In this document: piece by piece, positions 1-6,376 of the stretch
Layout: every line of letters begins with the position of its first letter
How positions within the stretch are numbered: position 1 is the first letter of the stretch
The notes under the pieces: model-generated
The model's database searches: none
Told to the model about the DNA's origin: nothing
What the model saw: only the letters and a program-made list of their open reading frames with translations
Source of the DNA: Phenylobacterium sp.
Lineage (GTDB): Bacteria; Pseudomonadota; Alphaproteobacteria; Caulobacterales; Caulobacteraceae
Assembly: GCA_028698405.1 (NCBI GenBank)
Contig: JAQVDF010000128.1
Span: 1-6,382, forward strand
Length of the DNA stretch: 6,382 nt
Direction: 5' to 3'
Position numbers and translations under genes: made by a program

Positions 1-15
1 GTGCTCTTCCGATCT
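1..15 (+). other. Residual Illumina TruSeq Read 2 adapter (non-genomic)
   Basis: The first 15 bases, gtgctcttccgatct, are identical to the 3' end of the Illumina TruSeq Read 2 (index-side) adapter. The GT at positions 1-2 separates it from the Read 1 adapter, which shares only the last 13 bases. It lies exactly at the window edge, where untrimmed adapter is expected at a contig end. It is therefore a sequencing artefact, and genomic sequence starts at 16. It interrupts the lipoprotein gene on the minus strand without creating a stop, so automatic annotation would add a false tail to that protein. Confidence 0.95.
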
Positions 16-387
16 GCGTAGGCAGGCGCGGGTCTTGTCGCGCACGTCGAGGATTTCGGCGATCTGTGTCGCGGTGGGCGGCGCGGCGGCCGGATCGGGC
101 TGGATTGCGCGGACGGCGTCGGGGCCGATCATCCGGTCGAGCGCCGCGTCGCTCGGGCCGCCGATGTCGATGCCCTGCTCGCGGGCGGCCTCGCGCACCT
201 GCACGCGCAGGTCCGCCTTCAGCTTCTCGCGGTCGATGCCGGCCTCGAAGGCTTCCGTATCGCCGCTCTGGGCGGCCACCAGCAGGTCGCGCACGTCCTT
301 GGCCGCCTCGTCCTTGGCGTCGACGCCGCAGGCCGCAAGTCCCAGCAGCAGCAGGCCCGCCAGCCCGGGCCCGATGGTCTTACGCAT
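16..387 (-). CDS. Partial lipoprotein, DUF2939-like (3' end missing)
   Basis: 124 codons are visible from an ATG at 387-385, and the 3' end is lost at the contig edge. The N-terminus has two basic residues (Arg2, Lys3), a leucine-rich hydrophobic stretch (residues 9-18) and a lipobox LAAC with Cys20. This is a lipoprotein signal peptide cut before Cys20, so the mature protein should be lipid-anchored in the envelope. The next residues are Gly-Val-Asp. The mature part is soluble, charged and probably helical, with the pattern VRDLLVAAQSGDTEAFEAGID. This resembles the DUF2939 family of Caulobacterales, whose function is unknown; I recognise the pattern but cannot confirm it. The ATG lies just after the methyltransferase TGA (392-390). 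An in-frame GTG at 393-391 overlaps that stop as GTGA and is an alternative start. Close spacing implies one operon with translational coupling. Past position 16 the frame reads into adapter (RSEEH), which is not real protein. Confidence 0.8.
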
Positions 388-389
388 GC

Positions 390-1598
390 TCACCCCGCTC
401 GAAGCGCGCGACGCGACCAGCCGGCGTAGGTCATCGCGACGGGGGGCGGAAATTCGGCGTAGGCGCAGCCGAACAGCCCGCTGTCGCTGTCCATGCGCAG
501 GCGGATCACCTCGCCCGGCCGGACCAGGTCGGGACCCAGCCGGAACCGCCATCCGATGGGCGCATTCGCCGCCTTCGGGAAGTGCGTCAGGACGTCCGGG
601 CGCTCACAATGGGGCGAGACTTCGAGCAGGGTCCGCGCGCCGGCCTGAACGGACAGCCTGGTCAGGCGCTTGCCGGGCGTGCGCTCCAGCGCCCAGCCGG
701 AGAATTCGACGGCCCCGTTGGTGAGGCCGGCGGCGGTCTCGAAGCCGCCCATCGGGGTGCTGGCCACGAATACCCCCGACACGTCCTTGCCCGGCGCGCC
801 GACCACGTAGAGGTCCTGGTTCTCGTAGGCGCCCTTGTGGAACCGGCGCCAGGAGGGTCGGCCGGGCAGCCGGGCGATGGCGTCGGCCACGAAGGCCTCC
901 GAGACGTAGCTCATCCCGTAGATGTCGGCGTCCAGCGAGCCGCTCTCGCTGAAGCGGAAGTAGCGGATGCCGCTGGCGTCCATCGCCTCGCCCTCGGGCA
1001 GGAAGCTCTCGTCGTGCACCGAGAAGGCCAGCACGCCGCCGGGCTTCAGGAGGCCATGCAGGGTGGCGAGCCAGCGGTGGAACAGGTCGGCGGGCAGGTG
1101 GGAGAACAGCGAGCCCACGAACACCAGATCGTGGCGAGCCTCGTGGCGCAGCTCGGCCGGGTCGGGTGTCGAGTAGGTTCCGGCCACCCCGAACGCCTGC
1201 CGCTGCCAGTCGACCGCGTCCTTGTAGATGTCGGCCACGTGGATCTGATCGGGCCGCAGCTTCTGCAGCATGATCCGGGTCAGGCGGCCGTAGCCGGAGG
1301 CGAAGTCGAGGAAGGAACCCAGCTTCTCGAAGCCGCCGAGCGCCCCGTCCACGATCTGGCGGACGGTGTCGTAGTGGCGCAACGTCGCCTCTGTGAACTT
1401 GAAGGCGGCGATCGAGGCGTCCTGCTCGTAGTTCGGCAGGATGGCCTTGAAGAACATCTCGTCCGCCCCCGGCAGCGGCCGGCAAAAGGCGTCCGCGTCC
1501 AGCCCATAGAGGCCGATGTAGTCGGCGATGAAGGCCCGGTAGCGGGGATCGAGGTCGTCGAACGACAGATCCGGCGCGCGGGCGGTATCGACGGGCAT
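390..1598 (-). CDS. Class I SAM-dependent methyltransferase with C-terminal beta-rich domain
   Basis: 402 aa from the ATG at 1598. A GTG at 1652 would add 18 residues with no better SD and no conserved look. The centre is a Rossmann-type methyltransferase fold. Motif I is LDFASGYGR (about 97-105), the SAM-binding glycine loop. An acidic residue follows in [11 protein letters not shown] (about 121-131), then [13 protein letters not shown] (about 157-169) and [13 protein letters not shown] (about 183-195, motif VI-like). The N-terminal 95 residues are a helical cap with many aromatic residues ([13 protein letters not shown]). From about residue 273 to the end is a second region, likely beta-sandwich, with [18 protein letters not shown] and GWRFRLG. 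I recall similar GWAL...RPDV tails on alphaproteobacterial glycosyltransferases and methyltransferases for surface polysaccharides. The substrate is unknown; a sugar or envelope glycan is an inference. It is the first gene of a pair with the lipoprotein and is divergent from acs. Confidence 0.85.
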   Translation of the reverse strand: MPVDTARAPDLSFDDLDPRYRAFIADYIGLYGLDADAFCRPLPGADEMFFKAILPNYEQDASIAAFKFTEATLRHYDTVRQIVDGALGGFEKLGSFLDFASGYGRLTRIMLQKLRPDQIHVADIYKDAVDWQRQAFGVAGTYSTPDPAELRHEARHDLVFVGSLFSHLPADLFHRWLATLHGLLKPGGVLAFSVHDESFLPEGEAMDASGIRYFRFSESGSLDADIYGMSYVSEAFVADAIARLPGRPSWRRFHKGAYENQDLYVVGAPGKDVSGVFVASTPMGGFETAAGLTNGAVEFSGWALERTPGKRLTRLSVQAGARTLLEVSPHCERPDVLTHFPKAANAPIGWRFRLGPDLVRPGEVIRLRMDSDSGLFGCAYAEFPPPVAMTYAGWSRRALRAG

Positions 1599-1756
1599 GG
1601 CGGGTCCGCGTCTGGAAGCTTCGGGGAAGGCCCTGGAATGGCCGAGCGCCACCGGCCCCGCAAGCCAAAATGCGCCCGGCTCCCGCCCCGGTCGGTTGCG
1701 CGCGGCCCGCGCCGGGGGATACTGCTCGCACGAACCAGAACAAGGAGGCCGTCGAG
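1599..1756. promoter_or_regulatory. Divergent methyltransferase/acs intergenic region with overlapping promoter candidates
   Basis: This 158-bp spacer must hold the promoters of both divergent genes. For acs, a candidate -35 TTGCGC (1696-1701) and -10 GATACT (1718-1723) are 16 bases apart, predicting a start near 1730 and a short leader of about 27 nt. On the minus strand TTGTTC (1743-1738) and TATCCC (1721-1716) are also 16 bases apart, which would give the methyltransferase a leader of about 110 nt. The two -10 elements share bases 1718-1721, so the promoters could compete. All elements match consensus only partly. I saw no clear operator or riboswitch. Confidence 0.35.
1742..1748 (+). promoter_or_regulatory. 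Strong Shine-Dalgarno deciding the acs start
   Basis: AAGGAGG, the near-perfect complement of the 16S rRNA 3' end, sits 8 bases before GTG 1757. It selects this GTG over the in-frame ATG at 1670, which would add 29 low-complexity Pro/Ala-rich residues. Starting at 1757 also gives the normal family length. Confidence 0.9.
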
Positions 1757-3697
1757 GTGAGCGAAGGCGAGGTGGTGATCCCGGTCCCGGAGGAATGGGC
1801 GGCGCGAGCCAAGATGAACGCCGCCGCCTACGAGGCGGCCGTCAGACGCGTCGAGGCCGATCCGGAAGGCTACTGGAGTGAGCTCGCCCAGCGCCTCGAC
1901 TGGATCAAGTTCCCGACCAAGATCAAGGACGTGTCCTTCAACCTCGAGGACTTCCACATCCGCTGGTATGAGGACGGGATCCTCAACGTCTCGGTCAATT
2001 GCCTGGACCGGCACCTCGAGACCCGCGGCGACCAGACGGCGATCATCTGGGAGAGCGACGACCCGCACATCCATACCTTCCTGACCTACCGCGAGCTGCA
2101 CGCGGAGGTCTGCCGGATGGCCAATGTGCTGAAGGCCAAGGGCGTCAAGAAGGGCGACCGGGTCACCATCTACCTGCCGATGATCCCGCAGGCCGCGGTG
2201 GCCATGCTGGCCTGCGCGCGGATCGGGGCGGTCCACTCGGTGGTGTTCGGCGGCTTCTCGCCCGACAGCCTTGCCGGCCGCATCCAGGACTGTCAGTCGA
2301 CGATCGTCATCACCGCCGACGAGGGCCTGCGCGGCGGGCGCGTCGTGCCGCTGAAGGCGAACGTCGACGAGGCGCTGAAGGAGTGCCCGGACGTCACCGA
2401 CGTGATCGTCATCCGGCGCACCAAGGCGCAGGTGAACATGGTCCCGGGCCGGGACGCCTACTACAACGAGCTGAAGCAGGGGGTCTCCGACCAGTGCGCC
2501 CCCGAGCCGATGAACGCGGAGGACCCGCTGTTCATCCTCTACACCTCCGGATCGACCGGTAAGCCCAAGGGCGTGCTGCACACCACCGGCGGCTATCTCG
2601 TCTGGGCCAGCTGGACCCACGAGGTGATCTTCGACTACCGGCCCGGCGAAGTGTTCTGGTGCACCGCCGACATCGGCTGGGTGACCGGGCACAGCTACGT
2701 GGTCTACGGCCCGCTGGCCAACGGGGCCACCACGCTGATCTTCGAGGGCGTGCCCAACTACCCGACCAACTCCCGCTTCTGGGAGGTGGTGGACACCCAC
2801 AAGGTGGAGATCTTCTACACCGCGCCGACCGCCATCCGCGCGCTGATGCGCGACGGCGAGGAGCCGGTGCAGCGGACCTCGCGCAGGTCGCTGCGCCTGC
2901 TGGGCACGGTGGGCGAGCCGATCAACCCCGAGGCCTGGCTCTGGTACTACCGCGTGGTCGGCGAGGAGCGCTGCCCGATCGTCGACACTTGGTGGCAAAC
3001 CGAGACCGGCGCGGCGCTGATCTCGCCGCTGCCCGGCTGCACGCCGATGAAGCCCGGCTCGGCCACCCGGCCGCTGCCCGGCGTGAAGGCCGAGCTGGTC
3101 GACGCCGACGGCAAGGTGCTGGAGGGCGCAGTCAGCGGGAACCTCTGCCTGACGGATTCCTGGCCCGGCCAGATGCGCACCGTCTACGGCGACCACGAGC
3201 GGTTCATCACCACCTACTTCACGACCTATCCCGGCAAGTACTTCACCGGCGACGGGGCCCGGCGGGACAAGGACGGCTACTACTGGATCACCGGCCGGGT
3301 GGACGACGTGATCAACGTCTCCGGCCACCGGCTGGGCACGGCGGAGATCGAGAGCGCGCTGGTCGGCCACGACGCCGTGGCCGAGGCCGCGGTAGTCGGC
3401 TTCCCGCACGACATCAAGGGCCAGGGCATCTACGCCTTCGTCACCCTGAGGTCGGATGTGGAGCCGTCGGACATCCTGCAGGCCGACCTGAAGGGCTGGG
3501 TGCGCCGCGAGATCGGCCCCTTCGCCGCCCCCGAGGCGGTGCAGTTCGCCTCCGGCCTGCCCAAGACCCGCTCGGGCAAGATCATGCGCCGCATCCTGCG
3601 CAAGATCGCCGAGAACGACACCGGCAACCTGGGCGACACCTCGACGCTCGCCGACCCCTCGGTGGTCGACGATCTGCTGAACAAGCGACCCAAGTGA
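1757..3697 (+). CDS. acs: Acetyl-CoA synthetase (AMP-forming acetate-CoA ligase)
   Basis: 646 aa, the normal Acs length (Salmonella 652). Acs converts acetate, ATP and CoA to acetyl-CoA, AMP and PPi through acetyl-AMP in the cytosol, allowing growth on or scavenging of acetate. The N-terminal domain begins with [10 protein letters not shown] and carries an Acs-specific segment ([13 protein letters not shown]). The ATP/AMP P-loop [11 protein letters not shown] is at 262-272, [12 protein letters not shown] follows at about 383, and DTWWQTETG is at 410-418. Acetate-pocket residues of Salmonella Acs are all present one position earlier (Val309, Thr310, Val385, Trp413). Adenylate-binding Asp499 (TGDGAR), Arg514 (TGRVDDV) and Arg525 (SGHRLGTAE) are conserved. 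The catalytic lysine is Lys608 in [11 protein letters not shown], the lysine acetylated by Pat/Pka-type enzymes and deacetylated by CobB in other bacteria. Leu640, matching Salmonella Leu641 needed for that acetylation, is kept. It appears intact and active, is monocistronic, and converges on the aldehyde dehydrogenase. Confidence 0.97.
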   Translation: MSEGEVVIPVPEEWAARAKMNAAAYEAAVRRVEADPEGYWSELAQRLDWIKFPTKIKDVSFNLEDFHIRWYEDGILNVSVNCLDRHLETRGDQTAIIWESDDPHIHTFLTYRELHAEVCRMANVLKAKGVKKGDRVTIYLPMIPQAAVAMLACARIGAVHSVVFGGFSPDSLAGRIQDCQSTIVITADEGLRGGRVVPLKANVDEALKECPDVTDVIVIRRTKAQVNMVPGRDAYYNELKQGVSDQCAPEPMNAEDPLFILYTSGSTGKPKGVLHTTGGYLVWASWTHEVIFDYRPGEVFWCTADIGWVTGHSYVVYGPLANGATTLIFEGVPNYPTNSRFWEVVDTHKVEIFYTAPTAIRALMRDGEEPVQRTSRRSLRLLGTVGEPINPEAWLWYYRVVGEERCPIVDTWWQTETGAALISPLPGCTPMKPGSATRPLPGVKAELVDADGKVLEGAVSGNLCLTDSWPGQMRTVYGDHERFITTYFTTYPGKYFTGDGARRDKDGYYWITGRVDDVINVSGHRLGTAEIESALVGHDAVAEAAVVGFPHDIKGQGIYAFVTLRSDVEPSDILQADLKGWVRREIGPFAAPEAVQFASGLPKTRSGKIMRRILRKIAENDTGNLGDTSTLADPSVVDDLLNKRPK

Positions 3698-3701
3698 GAT
3701 C

Positions 3702-3733
3702 CGGCGGGCGGGTCTACTCGGTCCCGCCCGCCG
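3702..3733. terminator. Bidirectional GC-rich hairpin between convergent genes
   Basis: Bases 3702-3712 (cggcgggcggg) and 3723-3733 (cccgcccgccg) form a perfect 11-bp stem around a 10-base loop (3713-3722). It starts 4 bases after the acs stop and covers the last codons and stop of the dehydrogenase, whose TAG (3716-3714) lies in the loop. Neither side is followed by a T-run, so it is not a textbook intrinsic terminator. It may act as a U-tract-poor bidirectional terminator, with Rho, or as a 3'-end stabiliser. The stem is seen directly; the role is inferred. Confidence 0.6.
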
Positions 3734-5138
3734 CCCTGGGCAGGTCCTGGGCGACCACGCTCTTGATGTTGACGAACTCTCGGATGCCGAAGGCGGTCAG
3801 CTCGCGGCCGTAGCCGGAGTGCTTCACCCCGCCGAACGGCAGGCGCACGTCCGAGCGGACGTTCTGGTTCACGAACGACAGACCCGCCTCCAGTTCGTCG
3901 ACGGCGATGCGCTCGCCGCGCGCCCTATCGCCGGTCAGCACGCCCGAGCCGAGGCCGAACGGCGAGTCGTTGGCCAGCCGGATCGCCTCGGCCTCGTCGG
4001 CCGCCTCGATCACCGCCGCGACCGGGCCGAACACCTCCTCGTCGAAGGCGGGCATGCGGGGCCGTACGTTGGTCAGCACCGTGGCCGGGTACCAGGCGCC
4101 CGGCCGGTCGGGGATCTCGCCGCCGCACAGCAGGCGCGCGCCGGCCTCCAGGCTGCGGCGGACCTGGTCGTGGATGGCGTCGCGCGCCTCGATGCTCTGC
4201 ATGGGCCCCAGTTTCGTCGCCGGATCGTTCGGGTCCCCCATCCGGTAGTCGGCCATGCGGCGGGCCAGCGCCTGCTCGAACGCCTCGCGCACGCCGGACA
4301 GGGCGATGAACCGCTTGCCGGCGATGCAGCTCTGGCCGCCGTTGACCATGCGCGCGGCGGCGGCGACTTCGGCGGCCGCCTCGGGATCGGCGTCGTCCAG
4401 CACAAGGTAGGGGTCGCTGCCGCCGAGCTCGAGCACGCATTTCTTCAGCACCGCCCCGGCCTGGGCGGCGACCTTGCGGCCGGCCTCGACGCTGCCGGTC
4501 AGGCTGACCGCGGCGACGGCGTCGTCCTCGATCAGCGCCTTCACCGCATCCGAGCCGACGAGGACGGTGCGGAACACGTTTGGCGGGAAGCCGGCCTCGG
4601 CGAACACCTGCTCGATCGCCAGGGCGCAGCCGGGCACGTTGCTGGCGTGCTTCAGCACCCCCGTGTTGCCGGCCATCAGGGCCGGGGCGGCGAAGCGGAA
4701 GACCTGCCAGAAAGGGAAGTTCCACGGCATCACCGCCAGCACCGTCCCGATCGGGCGGAAGACGACCTGGGCGCGGGGGCCGCCCATGTCCACCGGCTGG
4801 GGCGCCAGCATGGCCTCGGCGTGGTCGGCGAAGTGGTCGCAGGCGCCGGCGCACTTCTCGATCTCGGCCCGGCCCTCGGTCAGGGTCTTGCCCATCTCGG
4901 CGGTCATCAGGGCCGCGAACTCGTCGCGGCGGCGGCGCAGCACCTCGCCCGCCGCCCGCATCAGCCGCGCCCGTTCGAAAAAGCTCGTCCGCCGCCAGCC
5001 TTCGAAGGCGGCGCGCGCCGCCTGGGCGGCCGCCAGCGCCTGATCCGGCGTCATGCCGGGATAGGAGCGCCCGGGCCGGCCCGTCGCCGGGTCCACCGCC
5101 GTGAAGACGGGCCCGTGCCCGCCGTCCGTATCGTCCAT
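3714..5138 (-). CDS. NAD(P)-dependent aldehyde dehydrogenase, succinate-semialdehyde dehydrogenase type (Sad/GabD1-like)
   Basis: 474 aa from the ATG at 5138, which has a good SD; upstream codons to 5204 lack one. It is a soluble cytosolic enzyme oxidising an aldehyde to its acid. Family features are in order: PWNFPFWQ (138-145) with oxyanion-hole Asn140, cofactor lysine Lys163 in LKHASNVPG, the loop SLTGSVEAG (212-220), general base Glu237 in LELGGSDPY, nucleophile Cys271 in NGGQSCIAGKR, EEVFGP (367-372) and PFGGVKHSGYGRE (434-446). The pattern is close to E. coli Sad (YneI) and cyanobacterial/mycobacterial GabD1, so succinate semialdehyde to succinate (GABA catabolism or a TCA bypass) is the best guess. 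Ser in KHASN, where E. coli Sad has Pro, hints at possible NADP use as in cyanobacterial enzymes; this is an inference. There is no GABA transaminase in the window, so another aldehyde remains possible. It converges on acs and diverges from the Rsm22 gene. Confidence 0.93.
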   Translation of the reverse strand: MDDTDGGHGPVFTAVDPATGRPGRSYPGMTPDQALAAAQAARAAFEGWRRTSFFERARLMRAAGEVLRRRRDEFAALMTAEMGKTLTEGRAEIEKCAGACDHFADHAEAMLAPQPVDMGGPRAQVVFRPIGTVLAVMPWNFPFWQVFRFAAPALMAGNTGVLKHASNVPGCALAIEQVFAEAGFPPNVFRTVLVGSDAVKALIEDDAVAAVSLTGSVEAGRKVAAQAGAVLKKCVLELGGSDPYLVLDDADPEAAAEVAAAARMVNGGQSCIAGKRFIALSGVREAFEQALARRMADYRMGDPNDPATKLGPMQSIEARDAIHDQVRRSLEAGARLLCGGEIPDRPGAWYPATVLTNVRPRMPAFDEEVFGPVAAVIEAADEAEAIRLANDSPFGLGSGVLTGDRARGERIAVDELEAGLSFVNQNVRSDVRLPFGGVKHSGYGRELTAFGIREFVNIKSVVAQDLPRAAGGTE

Positions 5139-5143
5139 GATCG

Positions 5144-5148
5144 CCTCC
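5144..5148 (-). promoter_or_regulatory. Shine-Dalgarno for the aldehyde dehydrogenase
   Basis: On the minus strand GGAGG (5148-5144) lies 5 bases before ATG 5138. It decides this start over the longer reading frame beginning at 5204, whose extra 22 residues do not resemble the family N-terminus. Confidence 0.8.
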
Positions 5149-5225
5149 GTGCCTGACTGCCGAACATCGCCCGCCGCGTGGAGGTTTCCCAGCCGGCGGC
5201 GCAATGCGCACGCGGCGCGACTCGT

Positions 5226-5231
5226 TATGAT
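5226..5231 (+). promoter_or_regulatory. Candidate -10 element for the mini-ORF/Rsm22 transcript
   Basis: TATGAT matches the sigma-70 -10 consensus at 5 of 6 positions and stands out in a stretch of very high GC. It lies in the 99-bp gap between the divergent dehydrogenase (start 5138) and the mini-ORF. Six bases separate it from A5238, the A of an ATG, so transcription would be expected to start at or within a base or two of that ATG. No convincing -35 is present (bases near 5203-5209 read aatgcgc). I found no clear promoter for the dehydrogenase on the other strand. Confidence 0.45.
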
Positions 5232-5237
5232 GAGGCG

Positions 5238-5300
5238 ATGCGCCTCGCCCTCGCCTGTCTAGCCGCCACCGTGATCTCCGACGCCGGGCCCCGCCGGTGA
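5238..5300 (+). CDS. 20-codon leader ORF overlapping the Rsm22 gene start (possibly leaderless)
   Basis: An ATG at 5238 opens 20 codons, MRLALACLAATVISDAGPRR, ending in TGA at 5298-5300. The TGA overlaps the GTG start of the Rsm22-family gene as GTGA. The first 14 residues are hydrophobic after one arginine, like a truncated signal sequence, but the peptide is too short for a stable exported protein. AGG at 5233-5235 is too close to be a normal SD, and the upstream TATGAT suggests the mRNA may begin at this ATG. A plausible role is to deliver ribosomes to the weak GTG start by termination-reinitiation. It could also be chance, since this composition yields many open frames. Confidence 0.35.
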   Translation: MRLALACLAATVISDAGPRR

Positions 5301-6307
5301 CCCCGGAGCTGCCCTGGGCCCTCCGCGCCGCGCTCGAGCGGCGGCTGGACGGCGTCTCCCGCCGCGACCTCGGGGCGCGGGCGCAGAAGGTCTCGGCCCA
5401 CTACCGGCAGGGCGGGGCCTCCGAGGCCGTGGTTCGCGGCGAAGCCGACGCGCTCGCCTACGCCCTGACCCGCCTGCCGGCCACCTACGCCGCGGACCTC
5501 GCGGTGCTGGCCGAAGCGGCGCGGCTGGCGCCCGGCTACGCGCCGGCGAGACTGCTGGACGCCGGCGCAGGCCCCGGCGGCGGCAGCTGGGCCGCGGTCT
5601 CCGTCTGGCCCTCGATCTCGCAGGTGACCCTGGCCGATTCCAGCCGCCCCTTCCTGGCGCTGGCCGCCGAGCTCGCGGCCGACGGCCCGCCCGCGATGGC
5701 CGGCGCCGAGCGGCTGGCGGTCGACCTTGCGCGCGCCGCAGAGTTGCCGCGCGCCGACCTGGTGCTGATGAGCTACGCCCTGGCCGAGCTCGCTCCCGAG
5801 GCGCAGGACGGGGCGGTGGACGCCCTGTGGGCCGCGGCCGGCGGCCTGTTGGCCCTCGTCGAGCCCGGCACGCCGGCGGGATTCGCACGCTTGCGCCGGG
5901 CCCGGGCCAAGCTGATCGCCGCCGGCGCGCGGATACTCGCCCCCTGCCCGCACGAGGCCGAGTGCCCGCTGCTCGAAGGCGACTGGTGCCACTTCGTCCA
6001 GCGCCTGCCTCGCAGCCGCGACCACCGGCTGGCCAAGGCCGCCGACGCCCCGTTCGAGGACGAGAAGTTCGCCTACCTGGTCGCCGCCCGCGAGCATGTG
6101 GCCGTCGCCCCCCGCGGGGCGCGCGTGCTGACCCCGCCGCGGGCCGGCAAGCCGGGGATCGAGCTCAAGTTGTGCGCGCCGGCCGGAACGGCCGAGACGC
6201 GCTTCGTCGCCAGGCGCGACAAGGCCGCCTTCGGGATCGCCCGGCGGCTCGTCTGGGGCGCCGCCCTCCCGCCCGACGGGCCAGACGGCGGACGCGACGG
6301 AAACTAG
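5297..6307 (+). CDS. Rsm22/METTL17-family small-ribosomal-subunit methyltransferase-like protein
   Basis: 336 aa from GTG 5297; there is no other usable in-frame start near by and the SD is weak. The protein begins TPELPWALRAALE, typical of bacterial Rsm22 (PF09243) proteins as I recall them, with a helical N-terminal region to about residue 80. A Rossmann methyltransferase core follows, with SAM motif LLDAGAGPGG (86-95), LADSS (112-116) and DLVLMSYALAEL (154-165). The cysteine signature is CPHEAECPL...DWCHF with Cys217, Cys223 and Cys231, then FEDEKFAYLV (253-262) and Cys293 in ELKLCAP. In mitochondrial METTL17/Rsm22, four cysteines with nearly the same spacing ligate a 4Fe-4S cluster, and the protein assists small-subunit assembly. 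By homology this one should bind the 30S subunit or its precursor. Catalytic methyl transfer is unproven in the family. The C-terminal tail (324-336) is Gly/Asp/Pro-rich and probably disordered. It starts by GTGA overlap with the mini-ORF. Confidence 0.9.
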   Translation: MTPELPWALRAALERRLDGVSRRDLGARAQKVSAHYRQGGASEAVVRGEADALAYALTRLPATYAADLAVLAEAARLAPGYAPARLLDAGAGPGGGSWAAVSVWPSISQVTLADSSRPFLALAAELAADGPPAMAGAERLAVDLARAAELPRADLVLMSYALAELAPEAQDGAVDALWAAAGGLLALVEPGTPAGFARLRRARAKLIAAGARILAPCPHEAECPLLEGDWCHFVQRLPRSRDHRLAKAADAPFEDEKFAYLVAAREHVAVAPRGARVLTPPRAGKPGIELKLCAPAGTAETRFVARRDKAAFGIARRLVWGAALPPDGPDGGRDGN

Positions 6308-6376
6308 CCCCTTGCCGATCCCCGTTTGGCTGTAGAGGTTGCCCGGCCGAACAACGAGACACGAGAGGGAGCTCCC
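6308..6376 (+). promoter_or_regulatory. Intergenic leader of the next gene, weak promoter candidate and palindromic SD
   Basis: This 69-base gap separates the Rsm22 stop from the next ATG. TTGCCG (6312-6317) is a fair -35, and TAGAGG (6333-6338) 15 bases later is a poor -10, so a separate promoter is possible but not secure; read-through from the Rsm22 gene is the alternative. The SD region AGGGAG (6366-6371) lies 5 bases before the ATG and inside a perfect 10-base palindrome, GGGAGCTCCC (6367-6376). Confidence 0.35.

Noticed and set aside
1599..1652. A GTG start at 1652 for the methyltransferase
   Set aside because: The extra 18 residues show no domain character and the GTG has no SD. The ATG at 1598 also lacks a strong SD, so the start is uncertain, but it begins just before the ordered-looking part.
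1670..1756. An upstream in-frame ATG start for acs
   Set aside because: It would add 29 Pro/Ala-rich residues absent from the family, while GTG 1757 has AAGGAGG at 8-base spacing and gives the normal length.
66..1760. A 564-codon plus-strand open frame across the lipoprotein and methyltransferase genes
   Set aside because: It is antisense to two genes with clear motifs, has an Arg/Pro/Gly-rich, low-complexity start, and has no SD or recognisable domain.
1280..3409. A 709-codon open frame on the minus strand, mostly antisense to acs
   Set aside because: It mirrors the codon positions of acs, is rich in Val/Gly/Asp/His/Leu with no family motif, and crosses into the methyltransferase gene in another frame. 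High GC at third positions removes stops on the opposite strand, so this is a composition artefact.
3819..5156. A 445-codon plus-strand open frame opposite the aldehyde dehydrogenase
   Set aside because: It is the complement of a well-conserved enzyme with all catalytic residues in place. Its His/Ala/Gly/Arg-rich composition is typical of antisense frames in GC-rich genomes.
5238..5300. The mini-ORF as the true signal peptide of the Rsm22 protein, split by a frameshift
   Set aside because: Rsm22 proteins act on the ribosome in the cytosol and the family N-terminus starts at TPELPWALR, so no signal peptide is expected and no frameshift is needed.
5225..6097. A 290-codon minus-strand open frame opposite the Rsm22 gene
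   Set aside because: It has no motif and a Gly/Ala/Arg/Gln-rich composition, and it mirrors a gene with a clear methyltransferase core and cysteine signature.
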